From assembly GCA_016710765.1 (NCBI GenBank), contig JADJUJ010000007.1, forward strand, positions 1-64,000: a stretch of DNA of 64,000 nt. Reading direction: 5' to 3'. Origin of the DNA: Lewinellaceae bacterium. GTDB taxonomy: Bacteria; Bacteroidota; Bacteroidia; Chitinophagales; Saprospiraceae. Position 1 is the stretch's first letter, and every line of letters starts with the position of its first letter. A program made the translations under genes and the position numbers. The notes under the pieces were generated by a model that was not told where the DNA came from, did not search any database, and saw only the letters and a program-made list of their open reading frames with translations. Below are positions 35,841 to 43,390 of the stretch, in pieces.

Positions 35841-35999
35841 GTACATTGTAACCTAAGTTTTATTGCATTTTGGCTGAATCTTTTGACACCATGCATCGGC
35901 TATTTTTAGGAGAATAGCGCTGCTATTCCCACAAAAATAGCCTTGCCTGCGGCCAAAATCTTCTATCCAAAACATCAAACAACTTAGGTTACAATGTAC
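35841..35999. mobile_element. 159-bp palindromic element, type 3, copy 1
   Basis: Perfect 19-bp inverted ends starting GTACATTGTAACC; inner stem GGCTATTTTT / AAAAATAGCC around GAATAGC-GCT-GCTATTC; TGCATCG at 52-58 and CTTGCC at 102-107. Flanked by TAC on both sides (possible 3-bp duplication). Second copy at 43109-43267. Confidence 0.9.
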
Positions 36000-36043
36000 T
36001 ACGGATTACAGATAACTTTAAAAGCGGTGCAAAGTTTATAGAA

Positions 36044-37150
36044 TTATCCGGTAAGCAAGTATCGTTTGCCCGGCAAAGTGCGCAAAATGCCCATAAATTC
36101 CAATTCCAGGATGTTGGAGGCCAGTATACCGGGCGACAAACCGGTTTTGAAACTCAGTTCATCGATGGGGATTTCGGGTTGTGCCCGTACCGCATCTACA
36201 ATAAGGTGTTGTTCGGGGCTGATTTCCTGAAAGAGCAGGGTTTGCAGGCCATAATTTTTGCCAGATTCGTCCCAGCGCATGGCGGCAGCCAGATCGGCAA
36301 CGGAGTCGGTAAGCCGTGCTTTTTCAGATTTGATGAGCCTGTTACAGCCGGCACTTTTGGGGTCGTTGCTGCGGCCAGGCAGCGCAAAAATCTCGCGTTC
36401 ATACTGGTGTGCCAGTTCGGCGGTGATGATTGAGCCGCCGTATTCGGCCGTTTCCACCACCAGCAGTGCATCGCACATGCCGGCGATGATGCGGTTGCGC
36501 ATGGGAAAGTGTTCGCGGTCGGGCATGGTAGCAAAGGGATACTCGCTGAGCAGTCCGCCATTTTCAATCATGCGTAGGGCCGTTTGCCGGTGCTGGCTGG
36601 GGTAAATGTTGGCGAGGCCATGTCCGAGTACGCCGATGTTAGGGGCCTGTAAAGCACAGGCACGCCGGTGGGCCGTGATATCGATGCCGTAGGCCAGTCC
36701 GCTGATAACCACACAGTTCAAGGTGTGCAGTCCCTCTACAAATTCTTCACAGGCTGCAATGCCATAGCTGCTGGGCTGGCGGGTACCGACTACCCCAACA
36801 ATGCGGTCGGCATTGAGCAGTGCCGTATCCGAGCCTTTGAAAAAGAGCTGCACAGGGCAGTCGGCATTTTGACGCAGCCGAACGGGATAATCCGGGTCGG
36901 TATAGAAAATGTGCCGGACTTCATTTGCTTCCATCCAACGCAATTCCTGTTCGGCCTGGTCCAGTGCTTTACTTTCCATAATGGCCACGGAGGTAGCGGG
37001 CCCGATACCGGGTATCCGCAGCAATTCCCGCTTTCCTGCCCTGAAAACACCTTCTGCCGAACCGCAAAAGCTCACCAGGGTTTTGGCGGTGACGGCGCCC
37101 ACCATGGGAATAAACTGAAGGGCAATCTGGTACAAGCGTTCGTCGTTCAT
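36044..37150 (-). CDS. dprA: DNA-processing protein DprA
   Basis: The start at 37150 (MNDERLYQIALQFIPMVG) is preferred over an upstream in-frame codon because it matches the family N-terminus. The 368-residue protein has an N-terminal helical (SAM/HhH-like) domain with LLRIPGIGPATSVAI (about 45-60), the Rossmann-like DprA core (VGVVGTRQPSSYG, VVISGLAYGIDITAHRRA, GVLGHGLANIYPSQ, LLSEYPFATMP, FPMRNRIIAGMCDALLVVE, GGSIITAELAHQYEREIFALPG) and a C-terminal winged helix. In the cytosol it loads RecA onto incoming single-stranded DNA during transformation. Confidence 0.97.
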   Translation of the reverse strand: MNDERLYQIALQFIPMVGAVTAKTLVSFCGSAEGVFRAGKRELLRIPGIGPATSVAIMESKALDQAEQELRWMEANEVRHIFYTDPDYPVRLRQNADCPVQLFFKGSDTALLNADRIVGVVGTRQPSSYGIAACEEFVEGLHTLNCVVISGLAYGIDITAHRRACALQAPNIGVLGHGLANIYPSQHRQTALRMIENGGLLSEYPFATMPDREHFPMRNRIIAGMCDALLVVETAEYGGSIITAELAHQYEREIFALPGRSNDPKSAGCNRLIKSEKARLTDSVADLAAAMRWDESGKNYGLQTLLFQEISPEQHLIVDAVRAQPEIPIDELSFKTGLSPGILASNILELEFMGILRTLPGKRYLLTG

Positions 37151-37195
37151 GTTTTGTTGGGCAAATAGGAGGAAGCATAACAATTGGAATTCCGC

Positions 37196-37203
37196 TACCT
37201 TTG
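37196..37203 (+). promoter_or_regulatory. Bacteroidota -10 box TACCTTTG
   Basis: Matches TANNTTTG, 36 bp before the ATG of the SH3-domain gene. No clear -33 TTG at the right distance. Confidence 0.5.
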
Positions 37204-37239
37204 TACTACACTTTTAATTTCCTGAAAAGCATTTCCACT

Positions 37240-37899
37240 ATGGCTGGTCCACGTATTCCACGGATTGAAACACTCATCATTTCGATTTTTTTTATTGCGG
37301 TTGGTATTTGGGCGATTGAGAAGTGCTCGTCAAAGCGGGCAGATGTTGTCAAGCGGGTCCAAGAATTTGCCGCCAGTGATGAGGATAAACCCGAACGTCC
37401 GGCGACAAAGGAAACTACCTTGCCAAAACCGGATAATAAACCCGCGCCCGCGCCAACAACCGAGCCCAGCGCGCCAGTTGCGGAAGAGGCTGCACCCAGC
37501 ACCACGCCAACGCCTGCCAAAAGCGCCGGTGTGCCCAAACTCAAACAAGTGAGTGAGGGTGCCGCCACTGCCAGCACACCGGCCGCCACAAGTGCTGCTC
37601 CAACAGCCAGAACACCTGCTGCAACCAGCGACGGCACCACGCTTTACGTCACCATCGACGGGCTTAAAATGCGCAAGGAACCCGGGTTGAAAGGAGATCT
37701 GGTGGCAAAACTCAAACTGAACGAACCCGTCACTTTTTTGAACAAAAAGACGGAATGGACCCAGGAGATCAGTTTGGGTTACGAAAAAGTGACCGACCAT
37801 TGGGTTAAGATCCGCACCAAATCGGGTAAAGAAGGCTGGGTATTTGGGGCTGGATTGCATTATTTTAAAATGAAACGGGGTGGTGTCATGGATAAATAG
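37240..37899 (+). CDS. Membrane-anchored SH3-domain protein
   Basis: The start at 37240 (MAGPRIPRIETLIISIFFIA) gives a single membrane helix at residues 10-28. A Pro/Ala/Thr-rich linker of about 90 residues follows (low complexity, PAPAPTTEPSAPVAEEAAPS), and then a C-terminal bacterial SH3 domain (TLYVTIDGLKMRKEPGLKGD, VVAKLKLNEPVTFL, WVKIRTKSGKEGWVFGAGL). Such domains bind peptidoglycan or peptides in the periplasm; the linker would let it span the periplasm. A TANNTTTG box precedes it. Function beyond envelope binding is unknown. Confidence 0.75.
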   Translation: MAGPRIPRIETLIISIFFIAVGIWAIEKCSSKRADVVKRVQEFAASDEDKPERPATKETTLPKPDNKPAPAPTTEPSAPVAEEAAPSTTPTPAKSAGVPKLKQVSEGAATASTPAATSAAPTARTPAATSDGTTLYVTIDGLKMRKEPGLKGDLVAKLKLNEPVTFLNKKTEWTQEISLGYEKVTDHWVKIRTKSGKEGWVFGAGLHYFKMKRGGVMDK

Positions 37900-38085
37900 G
37901 TTGTTGGGCGCGTTTAACTGAGATTAGGTGTTGCCATTGGTTGTTGGCTTTGCCCGGAATTATTCAATAATTGGTATTCAATTCATTAAAAGTTGGCGTT
38001 ACAAAAAACCGCGGCGGATTTATACTCGAAATAAAGTGGGCTATTTTTAAACATACCCTGTTGTTGAGATTTTAAACGATTTACA

Positions 38086-38457
38086 TTGCATACACTGCGA
38101 ATTTATTTACCTGCCTTGCTTTGGCTGATACTGATTACGGTGTTGTCGGTAATGCCCGGCAAATCGATGCCGTCCTTCAATTTGGTATCAGCCGATAAGT
38201 TTGGTCACGCCTTTGTTTATGGCGTTATGGCACTTTTGCTGTTGCGTGTTGTCGCCCGGCTGCGTTCCATGCACCAATGGTTTACTGTACTGATTCTGTT
38301 GGGGGTTGCCGGGTATGGTGTTTTGATGGAGTTTGTGCAGTATTTCTTTTGTCCGGGCCGCTTTTATGAATACGATGACATGCTGGCCAATGCGATGGGT
38401 GTTTTGCTGGGCTGGGGCTTATGGCGCTTGTTCTTTCGGCGGCAATTACTCGCGTAG
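38086..38457 (+). CDS. VanZ-like membrane protein
   Basis: This 123-residue protein has four membrane helices and the VanZ-family pattern: LILITVLSVMPGKSMP, DKFGHAFVYGVMALLLL, GYGVLMEFVQYFF and FYEYDDMLANAMGVLLGW. The family is named after the teicoplanin-resistance VanZ, but most members are single chromosomal genes of unknown role; resistance should not be inferred. The start is a TTG (38086), with no in-frame ATG before the upstream stop. Its 3' end overlaps the converging DUF2851 gene by 12 bp. Confidence 0.8.
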   Translation: MHTLRIYLPALLWLILITVLSVMPGKSMPSFNLVSADKFGHAFVYGVMALLLLRVVARLRSMHQWFTVLILLGVAGYGVLMEFVQYFFCPGRFYEYDDMLANAMGVLLGWGLWRLFFRRQLLA

Positions 38458-39717
38458 GACCGCGTTGCCCACAGCACATTCCAGGCACCGTCGGGCGTTA
38501 CAATAACAGTTTTTCAACTGCAACAGGGCCTGGGAACGGTACGCATTGGTAACTTTTATGCCGAGTTCCGACCAGCCGCTCACCACGGTATTGGATTCTG
38601 GAGGCAGGGCTTCCAGCCAATCCATGGCTTTTTGTTGCCAATCGATCCGTGCATGCTCTTTTCCGTACAAAAAAAGCACCGGAGCAATACTGTTGACGAT
38701 AGCCGAGTGGGCCAGGTCTTTGCCGGGTATTTTAGGCCTCGGTTTTGATTCCTTTTCAAAGACATAGTGGTTGTTCCAGTATTCGCCGGGTGTTACAGTA
38801 AACAATTGTTCGATGCTGGCTACGTCTGGCGCTTCCATCATTTCGGCAAACAGGTGGATTTTTTGGTGCATCAGTGCGGCAAACTGTGCGATGCGAAGGC
38901 TTGGGAAATTTGCAGGACGGAGCCGGAGGAATTTCCAGCTGGCACCCGGCATGGGTGAAAAGCCGTACTTGTGCTGCAAGAACTGGAATTCCTTGTGCAA
39001 TGCCCGCGGATATTCCTCCTGAAAATCGGGGCGCAACAAACCCGCCTGCCCAAAGAACAGGGCTTCCAACTGAAAAGGACTGTTGCGGTGCCGACCAACG
39101 AGTGTAAGCGGGAGGGAGCGAGCCATCTGCAGGAAGGGCGAGGCGTTCACTTTGAGTCCGAAGTTCCAGGCCATGCGCTGGTAAAAGGCCTCTTCCCAAT
39201 GCCGGTTGGTGCCGGCCAGTAAACCGCGAAATGCGGTAGTGCTGTGTTCCAGGCGTTCCACCAGCATACGATCCAGCCAATTGTTCCACACAATTTCCGG
39301 GACGCTTTTCAGGCTGTTTTGACAGGGAATCCAGTTGCGTTCCTGCTCCAGCCGGCGGTACGACTCCAGTAAGCGCGGAGGGATGCGGTGCCGAAGCACC
39401 AGGCAGGGCAGTGGCTCCCCGTTGTTGCGCAGCAAGGCCTGGTCTTCTTCGAACACAACATGGAGCACCACGTTGTCGTAGGCCGGGTCGGTATGATGGC
39501 TGTGCAGGAGCCATTCAGAGGCGCGGAGGTGCATTTCGATGTTGCCGGCCCAGAGGGTGTTGCCGATCCGGATGCGCGCATTGAAAAAATCGGGACCGGC
39601 ATGGGTATTGTATTCGCCGGGGTGCAGAATTTCGAGCGTCTGGTGGTCGGTGGTCTGAAGGTTTTTCAGATCAAATCTCCGCTGTTTCCAGAGGTAGTGG
39701 AGGAAGTCCTCTTTCAT
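38446..39717 (-). CDS. DUF2851 family protein
   Basis: The start at 39717 (MKEDFLHYLWKQRRFDLKNL) matches the usual beginning of this Bacteroidota family; an upstream in-frame extension lacks it. The 423-residue protein shows the family hallmarks LEILHPGEYNTHAGPDFFNA (a PD-(D/E)xK-like GxxxxxAGPDFxxA arrangement), GNIEMHLRASEW and a Cys-rich C-terminus (CYCNARRCLECAVG) that could bind metal. The function is unknown; a nuclease-like fold is only suggested by the PDF and E-M-H spacing. Monocistronic; converges on VanZ. Confidence 0.88.
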   Translation of the reverse strand: MKEDFLHYLWKQRRFDLKNLQTTDHQTLEILHPGEYNTHAGPDFFNARIRIGNTLWAGNIEMHLRASEWLLHSHHTDPAYDNVVLHVVFEEDQALLRNNGEPLPCLVLRHRIPPRLLESYRRLEQERNWIPCQNSLKSVPEIVWNNWLDRMLVERLEHSTTAFRGLLAGTNRHWEEAFYQRMAWNFGLKVNASPFLQMARSLPLTLVGRHRNSPFQLEALFFGQAGLLRPDFQEEYPRALHKEFQFLQHKYGFSPMPGASWKFLRLRPANFPSLRIAQFAALMHQKIHLFAEMMEAPDVASIEQLFTVTPGEYWNNHYVFEKESKPRPKIPGKDLAHSAIVNSIAPVLFLYGKEHARIDWQQKAMDWLEALPPESNTVVSGWSELGIKVTNAYRSQALLQLKNCYCNARRCLECAVGNAVLRE

Positions 39718-40029
39718 GGTCGTGGGGTGGTTTAAAAAGGATAATGCACCAAAGATGGAAAGGGTATGGCGTTTTGGCAAGGACTGGCGGGTTTTTACGA
39801 TACATTTATTTTAATTTAAAATGAGCCCTAAGTGTCTTGTAATCAGTATTTTAAGTAGTAAAAAGAAGCTCGTGGTTTTTGGCTTTGTGTATTCTTGCCC
39901 TTGAAAAAAATGATTTTCAAGGCATGCGCTGACAATCGCTAAAGTTAGTCTTTGCCAAAAAGGCGCCCGGTTGTGTTGCTTGTTTGGGGCCCGATTTGGG
40001 TGTTCTTTCAAAACAATGGAATCATGACC
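39718..40029. other. Intergenic spacer between divergent genes
   Basis: About 310 bp, mostly AT-rich, with promoters for the DUF2851 gene (CATCTTTG near 39750 on the minus strand) and the IMPACT gene. No repeat or small gene recognised. Confidence 0.4.
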
Positions 40030-40037
40030 TATCTTTG
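40030..40037 (+). promoter_or_regulatory. TATCTTTG -10 box, 4 nt before the ATG
   Basis: TANNTTTG match ending exactly four bases before the start codon at 40042. The same spacing is found at pyrD and dnaX, implying a leaderless message. Confidence 0.6.
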
Positions 40038-40041
40038 CCCC

Positions 40042-40716
40042 ATGGCCAGTTTACCCGATGCTTTTTATACCATTACTGCTCTTGCAACAGGGGAGTTTAA
40101 AGATCGTGGGAGTAAATTTTTTGGCTACGCCTTCCCGGTCACCACGGAAGCGGAAGCGCTGGAGCATCTGGAGGCTTTGCGCAAGGAGCACTTTAAAGCG
40201 CGGCACCATTGTTATGCCTGGCGCTTTGGGGTGGAAGGAACAAGGTTTCGCGCCAACGATGATGGGGAACCTTCCGGAACCGCCGGCCGGCCCATACTCG
40301 GGCAGATCGATGCTGCAGGGCTAACCGATGTGCTGGTGGTGGTGGTGCGCTACTTTGGCGGTACTTTGCTGGGCACTTCGGGGCTCATCAATGCCTACCG
40401 GGAGGGTGCAGCGGAGGCACTTGGCGCTGCCGAAAAAGTGGAAAAAATCATTAAGTCGCATTTTATCCTGGACTTCGATTACGCACTGATGCCCGACATC
40501 ATGCAGGCCGTGAAAAAAATGGAACTTGACATTGTTCGGGAGGCCTTTTCCGAGCGTGGCCTGATGGAGATTGGCATTCGAAACAGTGAAGTCGACGAGA
40601 CGCTGCTCGACATCCGGGCGCAGCTCTGGAAAGTGAGCAAGGAAGAGGCGCTGCTGTTGGAATGGCCAGCTGGACTAAAAATTCAACCCTCCAATGATGC
40701 CGGCCATGGAGCGTAA
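40042..40716 (+). CDS. IMPACT/YigZ family protein
   Basis: The start at 40042 (MASLPDAFYTITALATGEFK) fits the family; the frame is open further upstream but that part would precede the promoter box. The 224-residue protein has the UPF0029 N-terminal domain with GSKFFGYAFPV, ARHHCYAWRFG, NDDGEPSGTAGRPIL and VVRYFGGTLLGTSGLINAY, and the C-terminal DUF1949-like ferredoxin fold. IMPACT proteins bind ribosome-associated factors in eukaryotes; the bacterial role is unclear. It overlaps pabB by 23 bp, so the two are co-transcribed. Confidence 0.92.
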   Translation: MASLPDAFYTITALATGEFKDRGSKFFGYAFPVTTEAEALEHLEALRKEHFKARHHCYAWRFGVEGTRFRANDDGEPSGTAGRPILGQIDAAGLTDVLVVVVRYFGGTLLGTSGLINAYREGAAEALGAAEKVEKIIKSHFILDFDYALMPDIMQAVKKMELDIVREAFSERGLMEIGIRNSEVDETLLDIRAQLWKVSKEEALLLEWPAGLKIQPSNDAGHGA

Positions 40717-41989
40717 ATCCGGATTTTTTCCCATTGAGGATACAACGCTGATGAAACAGCGACTGCTGCAATGGGCCGATGGGCAGGAGCCTGTGGTCGT
40801 GTTGGATTCCAACGGTCGGCAAGATGGCCACTGGGATTTTCTGCTGGCAGCGGGCGCCGCCGAACGGCTGGCATTTCAAGCGGGCGCCGCATTTGCCGGG
40901 CTGAAATCCTGGCAGGAAACGTATGCCGACTGGCTTTTTGGTTTCCTGGGATACGATTTGAAAAACGAACTGGAACGGCTGGCGTCCCGTCATTTTGACG
41001 GTATTGGCTTGCCGGACATGGCTTTTTTTCGGCCCCAAACGGTTGTTGGTATCCGAAACGGCCAGCTGGAAATTCATACCCTGCACGCCGACCCTGCCGA
41101 TGTACTCAGGGCTGTGGAAGCATTCCCCGATAACCCTGCAACCGCCTATGACAGTTATTTAATTGCCCTTCAATCCCGTATTCCACGCGAGGAGTATCTC
41201 CGATCAGTGGAAGCCATCCGGCAGCACATTATCGCAGGCGATGTGTACGAGATCAATTTTTGTCAGGAGTATTTTGCTGAAAATGCCGTACTGCACCCGA
41301 TGGATGCCTATCGGCAACTCAATACCCTGAGCGCGGCCCCTTATTCGAGTTTTCTTCGCTGGGGCGAGCGGTATTTGCTCTGCGGCAGCCCGGAGCGTTT
41401 TTTACAAAAACGAGGGCGTTTGTTGTTGTCGCAGCCCATCAAAGGAACCCGAAAAAGGGGTGCTAGTCCAACTGAAGACGAGGCCATACGGGCCGAACTG
41501 GCGTCGAACATCAAAGACCGGGCAGAAAATGTGATGATTGTGGACCTGGTGCGCAACGACCTGGCCCGCAACTGTCTGCCGGGCTCTGTGGTTGTGGAAG
41601 AACTTTTTGGCATACACACCTTTACTACGGTACATCAGATGATCTCTTCGGTGCGGGGCGAACTGCGGCCGGATACGCATGCTGTGGATGCCCTTCGCGA
41701 TGCTTTCCCAATGGGTAGCATGACCGGCGCGCCTAAGGTGATGGCCATGACCCTGATTGAACAATACGAACGCAGCCGGCGCGGCTTGTATTCCGGCGCA
41801 GTGGGTTATTTTGATCCGCATGGCGATTTCGATTTTAACGTGGTGATTCGCAGCATCCTGTACAATGCAGTCGATCGCTACGTATCGGTACAGGTGGGCG
41901 GCGCGATTGTGTACGATTCGGAACCGGAGCTGGAATACGAGGAGTGTGCCGTTAAAGCCGCTGCGATGCGACGGGTGCTGGAGGGGTAG
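40694..41989 (+). CDS. pabB: Aminodeoxychorismate synthase component I (PabB-like)
   Basis: A 431-residue chorismate-binding enzyme. The C-terminal catalytic domain carries IIAGDVYEINFCQEY, CGSPERFL, QPIKGTRKRG, RAENVMIVDLVRNDL, VHQMISSVRGEL, FPMGSMTGAPK and RRGLYSGAVGYF. PIKGT marks PabB rather than TrpE; in PabB the Lys of this motif takes part in catalysis. It makes 4-amino-4-deoxychorismate for folate. No glutaminase (pabA) or pabC is adjacent. An anthranilate-synthase assignment is less likely, given the motif and solitary location. Translationally coupled to the IMPACT gene by overlap. Confidence 0.88.
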   Translation: MMPAMERKSGFFPIEDTTLMKQRLLQWADGQEPVVVLDSNGRQDGHWDFLLAAGAAERLAFQAGAAFAGLKSWQETYADWLFGFLGYDLKNELERLASRHFDGIGLPDMAFFRPQTVVGIRNGQLEIHTLHADPADVLRAVEAFPDNPATAYDSYLIALQSRIPREEYLRSVEAIRQHIIAGDVYEINFCQEYFAENAVLHPMDAYRQLNTLSAAPYSSFLRWGERYLLCGSPERFLQKRGRLLLSQPIKGTRKRGASPTEDEAIRAELASNIKDRAENVMIVDLVRNDLARNCLPGSVVVEELFGIHTFTTVHQMISSVRGELRPDTHAVDALRDAFPMGSMTGAPKVMAMTLIEQYERSRRGLYSGAVGYFDPHGDFDFNVVIRSILYNAVDRYVSVQVGGAIVYDSEPELEYEECAVKAAAMRRVLEG

Positions 41990-42093
41990 TTCAGTAATTG
42001 GACATTAATTCAGTATTATGCCCAACTCCTAATGATCAACGTCCAGTTACTAATCAGTAATAACCAAAGAACTGCTAAATAAGATTCAATGAC

Positions 42094-42564
42094 GTGAACA
42101 TCATGTTTAGTGGTGGTCCATTGATTGGCAAGACGCTGATGTTAGAGGGGCTTCTCAATATTGGTTTTCGAAATTCCACGCTCGATGTGCTGACGGTTTA
42201 TCCCGATGGGTCCAAAAGCCAGGGTTACGAATTCGACATCAATGGTGTGTATACCACCTTTACGCCCTGTTATGAGGCAGGGTTTGCGGTGGGCATCCGG
42301 TTGGGGCGCATTATTTTAAATGGGCGCATCAGCAGGGCCCTGAATTTCCTGGGCAACGACCGCGGTGAAGGCGCAACAACGCTTACCGATTTTGATGTTA
42401 ACCGTTACCGTTACAATGAATTTCCCCGTGATTTTAAAGTTTGGCTCGACAATAACCCCAATACAGTTACCGAAAACGTGGTGTATTCCGGCGAACTGCG
42501 GGGCACCCGCATTGCCTTTGGCATCGATTTACTGTTGTTTAAACCCAAATCACTCCAACCATGA
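42094..42564 (+). CDS. Outer-membrane barrel fragment, probably 5'-truncated
   Basis: This 156-residue frame starts at a GTG and has no signal peptide, although its body is a typical outer-membrane barrel: repeated amphipathic strands (EGLLNIGFRNSTLDVLTVYP, YEAGFAVGIRLGRIILNGRI) and the closing strand TRIAFGIDLLLFKP. The in-frame stop at 42076 leaves no room for a leader. The 5' half is probably lost; the stretch 41990-42090 contains small inverted words (CAGTAATTGGACATT / AACGTCCAGTTACTA) that may mark the event. It overlaps the next gene as ATGA, suggesting the pair was an operon. Confidence 0.5.
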   Translation: MNIMFSGGPLIGKTLMLEGLLNIGFRNSTLDVLTVYPDGSKSQGYEFDINGVYTTFTPCYEAGFAVGIRLGRIILNGRISRALNFLGNDRGEGATTLTDFDVNRYRYNEFPRDFKVWLDNNPNTVTENVVYSGELRGTRIAFGIDLLLFKPKSLQP

Positions 42565-43103
42565 AACATGCACTGCCTTTTATAGCTTTTTTGCTGCTTT
42601 TTACCGCCTGTAAAACCAAGGAAGACCGGTACCTCGACCGTCTGGAAGGAACCTGGACCATCGATCGTCTGGAGCGAAAGGAGATCCACACCGATGGCAG
42701 TGTTACGGTGCTGACCGATGAACGCAGCGTGGGGACGCTCAACATGAAAGTGGCCACGTTGGACAATCTGGAACTGGAAAACCTCAAAGACTTTATTTTC
42801 GATTACACCGAAAACGGCTTACAAAAGTATGTTGAAGGCGTGTTGAAAGTTGATGAGCAAGCCAAGCGGGTAATCGTTTTGGGTGGAACCTGTATTCAAT
42901 GCGACCTGGCCTACACCGTGGATGTCAATAAAAAGGGGAAACAGGTGTGGAGTACCTATAGTTATGATGCTTCCACGGGCAATTCGTACAAGCTTGACCT
43001 ATACCATGAGCAAATAGGGGCTGATCTTTGGTCTTTTGGAGTTGGTCTTTGGGTTCGATCTCGTGTTGAAATACAATACCAGATCAAATGCCAGGAGTAT
43101 TAG
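42561..43103 (+). CDS. Lipocalin-like lipoprotein with repeat-derived C-terminus
   Basis: The N-terminus MKHALPFIAFLLLFTAC is a lipoprotein signal. It is followed by the lipocalin-like opening DRYLDRLEGTWTIDRLERKE and a run of beta strands. The 180-residue frame ends with VGLWVRSRVEIQYQIKCQEY, which is encoded by the dispersed repeat at 43022-43390, so the native C-terminus was replaced when the repeat inserted. Lipocalin-like lipoproteins bind small hydrophobic ligands at the outer membrane. Translation is coupled to the barrel fragment by an ATGA overlap. Confidence 0.6.
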   Translation: MKHALPFIAFLLLFTACKTKEDRYLDRLEGTWTIDRLERKEIHTDGSVTVLTDERSVGTLNMKVATLDNLELENLKDFIFDYTENGLQKYVEGVLKVDEQAKRVIVLGGTCIQCDLAYTVDVNKKGKQVWSTYSYDASTGNSYKLDLYHEQIGADLWSFGVGLWVRSRVEIQYQIKCQEY

Positions 43104-43390
43104 CCTTAGTACATTGTAAACTAAGTTTTATTGCATTTTGGCTGAATCTTTTGACACCATGCATCTGCTATTTTTATGAGAATAGCGCTGCTATTCCCAC
43201 AAAAATAGCCTTGCCTGCAGCCAAAATCTTCTAGCCAAAACATCAAACAACTTAATTTACAATGTACTTGGGTTTTGACCGCCCTTGTTAAACCAAGATG
43301 TTCATTGTTTAACAGCAAATTTTTTGTCAAAATTGAATTCGCGGAAAACCAAAAGGTTAATGCTTCCGGGCAAGGTCTAAAGCCCAGCTT
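43022..43390. repeat. Repeat family B, copy interrupted by a 159-bp palindrome
   Basis: GGTCTTTGGGTTCGATCTCG, ATACCAGATCAAATGCC, then after the inserted element TTTTGACCGCCCTTGTTAAA, CGGAAAACCAAAAGGTTAAT and GGTCTAAAGCCC match, in order, the uninterrupted copy at 60457-60676. It overlaps the lipocalin C-terminus and reaches the start of the GH63-like gene. Confidence 0.8.
43109..43267. mobile_element. 159-bp palindromic element, type 3, copy 2
   Basis: About 93% identical by eye to the element at 35841-35999 and of exactly the same length. Position 12 is A here (C in copy 1) and its partner, position 148, is T (G in copy 1), so the pair is kept. It is inserted inside repeat family B five bases after the stop codon of the lipocalin gene. 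Confidence 0.9.

Noticed and set aside
38086..38457. Glycopeptide-resistance determinant (VanZ)
   Set aside because: Only the VanZ-like membrane family is supported; no van operon genes are nearby.
40694..41989. TrpE (anthranilate synthase)
   Set aside because: The PIKGT motif and lone location favour PabB.
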